Source of the DNA: an uncultured Mycolicibacterium sp.
Lineage (GTDB): Bacteria > Actinomycetota > Actinomycetes > Mycobacteriales > Mycobacteriaceae
Reading direction: 5' to 3'
Assembly (NCBI RefSeq): GCF_937941905.1
Contig: NZ_CALDGS010000021.1
Location: forward strand, 1-12,210
Length of the DNA stretch: 12,210 nt
Shown here: positions 12,193 through 12,210 of the stretch, one piece after another
Numbering within the stretch: the first letter of the stretch is position 1
Layout: every line of letters starts with the position of its first letter
Notes under the pieces: model-generated
Seen by the model: only the letters and a program-made list of their open reading frames with translations
What the model was told of the DNA's origin: nothing
The model's database searches: none
Position numbers and translations under genes: made by a program

Positions 12193-12210
12193 CGGCTGGT
12201 CAATCGGCCG
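12193..12210 (+). terminator. Probable tRNA-Lys terminator, cut by the window edge
   Basis: CGGCT (12193-12197) can pair with GGCCG (12206-12210) with one T-G wobble around an 8-base loop. It starts 12 bases after the tRNA CCA. Any T-run would lie outside the window. Its first part is identical to the hairpin upstream of tRNA-Lys. Confidence 0.45.

Noticed and set aside
12106..12210. Possible phage or island attachment site at tRNA-Lys
   Set aside because: The tRNA 3' end is not duplicated within the window and there is no integrase; the repeated 13 bases belong to terminator hairpins, not to the tRNA.

Overview
The window is a GC-rich chromosomal segment from a mycobacterium (Mycobacterium or Mycolicibacterium). 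The evidence is the very high GC of third codon positions, F420-type enzymes, an XPB-family helicase, and the order dapC / fadA-fadB / XPB, which from memory matches Rv0858c-Rv0861c of M. tuberculosis. It looks like ordinary chromosome: there are no transposases, phage genes, CRISPR arrays or rRNA. No stretch longer than 300 bases is without a gene.

Left part (1-2600). The 3' end of an XPB-like DNA helicase gene runs into the window. Next comes a small redox group: on the minus strand an F420-dependent luciferase-like oxidoreductase of the Rv1855c type followed by a small cupin, and divergently on the plus strand a split-barrel flavin/F420 protein of the pyridoxamine-phosphate-oxidase superfamily. 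These three genes sit between XPB and fadB, which are neighbours in M. tuberculosis as I recall it. The divergent spacer carries phased 21-22 bp repeats.

Centre (2600-7960). A strong GC hairpin separates the redox group from the fadA-fadB operon (minus strand), the beta and alpha subunits of the fatty-acid beta-oxidation trifunctional enzyme. A perfect inverted repeat overlaps the predicted -35 region of fadA and looks like a repressor operator. Divergent from fadA is dapC, a PLP aminotransferase assigned to lysine/diaminopimelate synthesis. It converges, four bases apart, with a small SRPBCC lipid-binding-fold protein.

Right part (7960-12210). A 935-residue fused FAD / iron-sulfur D-2-hydroxyacid dehydrogenase is followed, with an ATGA overlap, by a lipoprotein with a trypsin-like fold. 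A tRNA cluster closes the window: Glu-Asp-Phe on the minus strand and Lys divergent on the plus strand. The promoter region between them holds a factor-independent terminator whose first 13 bases recur just downstream of tRNA-Lys.

A feature running through the window is promoter layout. Six protein genes have a TANNNT -10 hexamer 6-8 bases before the start codon and no convincing ribosome binding site, as expected for leaderless mycobacterial mRNAs. fadA and the cupin instead have Shine-Dalgarno-like sites. I see no wholly new system. The best candidates for follow-up are the F420/cupin/split-barrel group with its repeat-bearing spacer, the fadA operator, and the repeated terminator element around tRNA-Lys.
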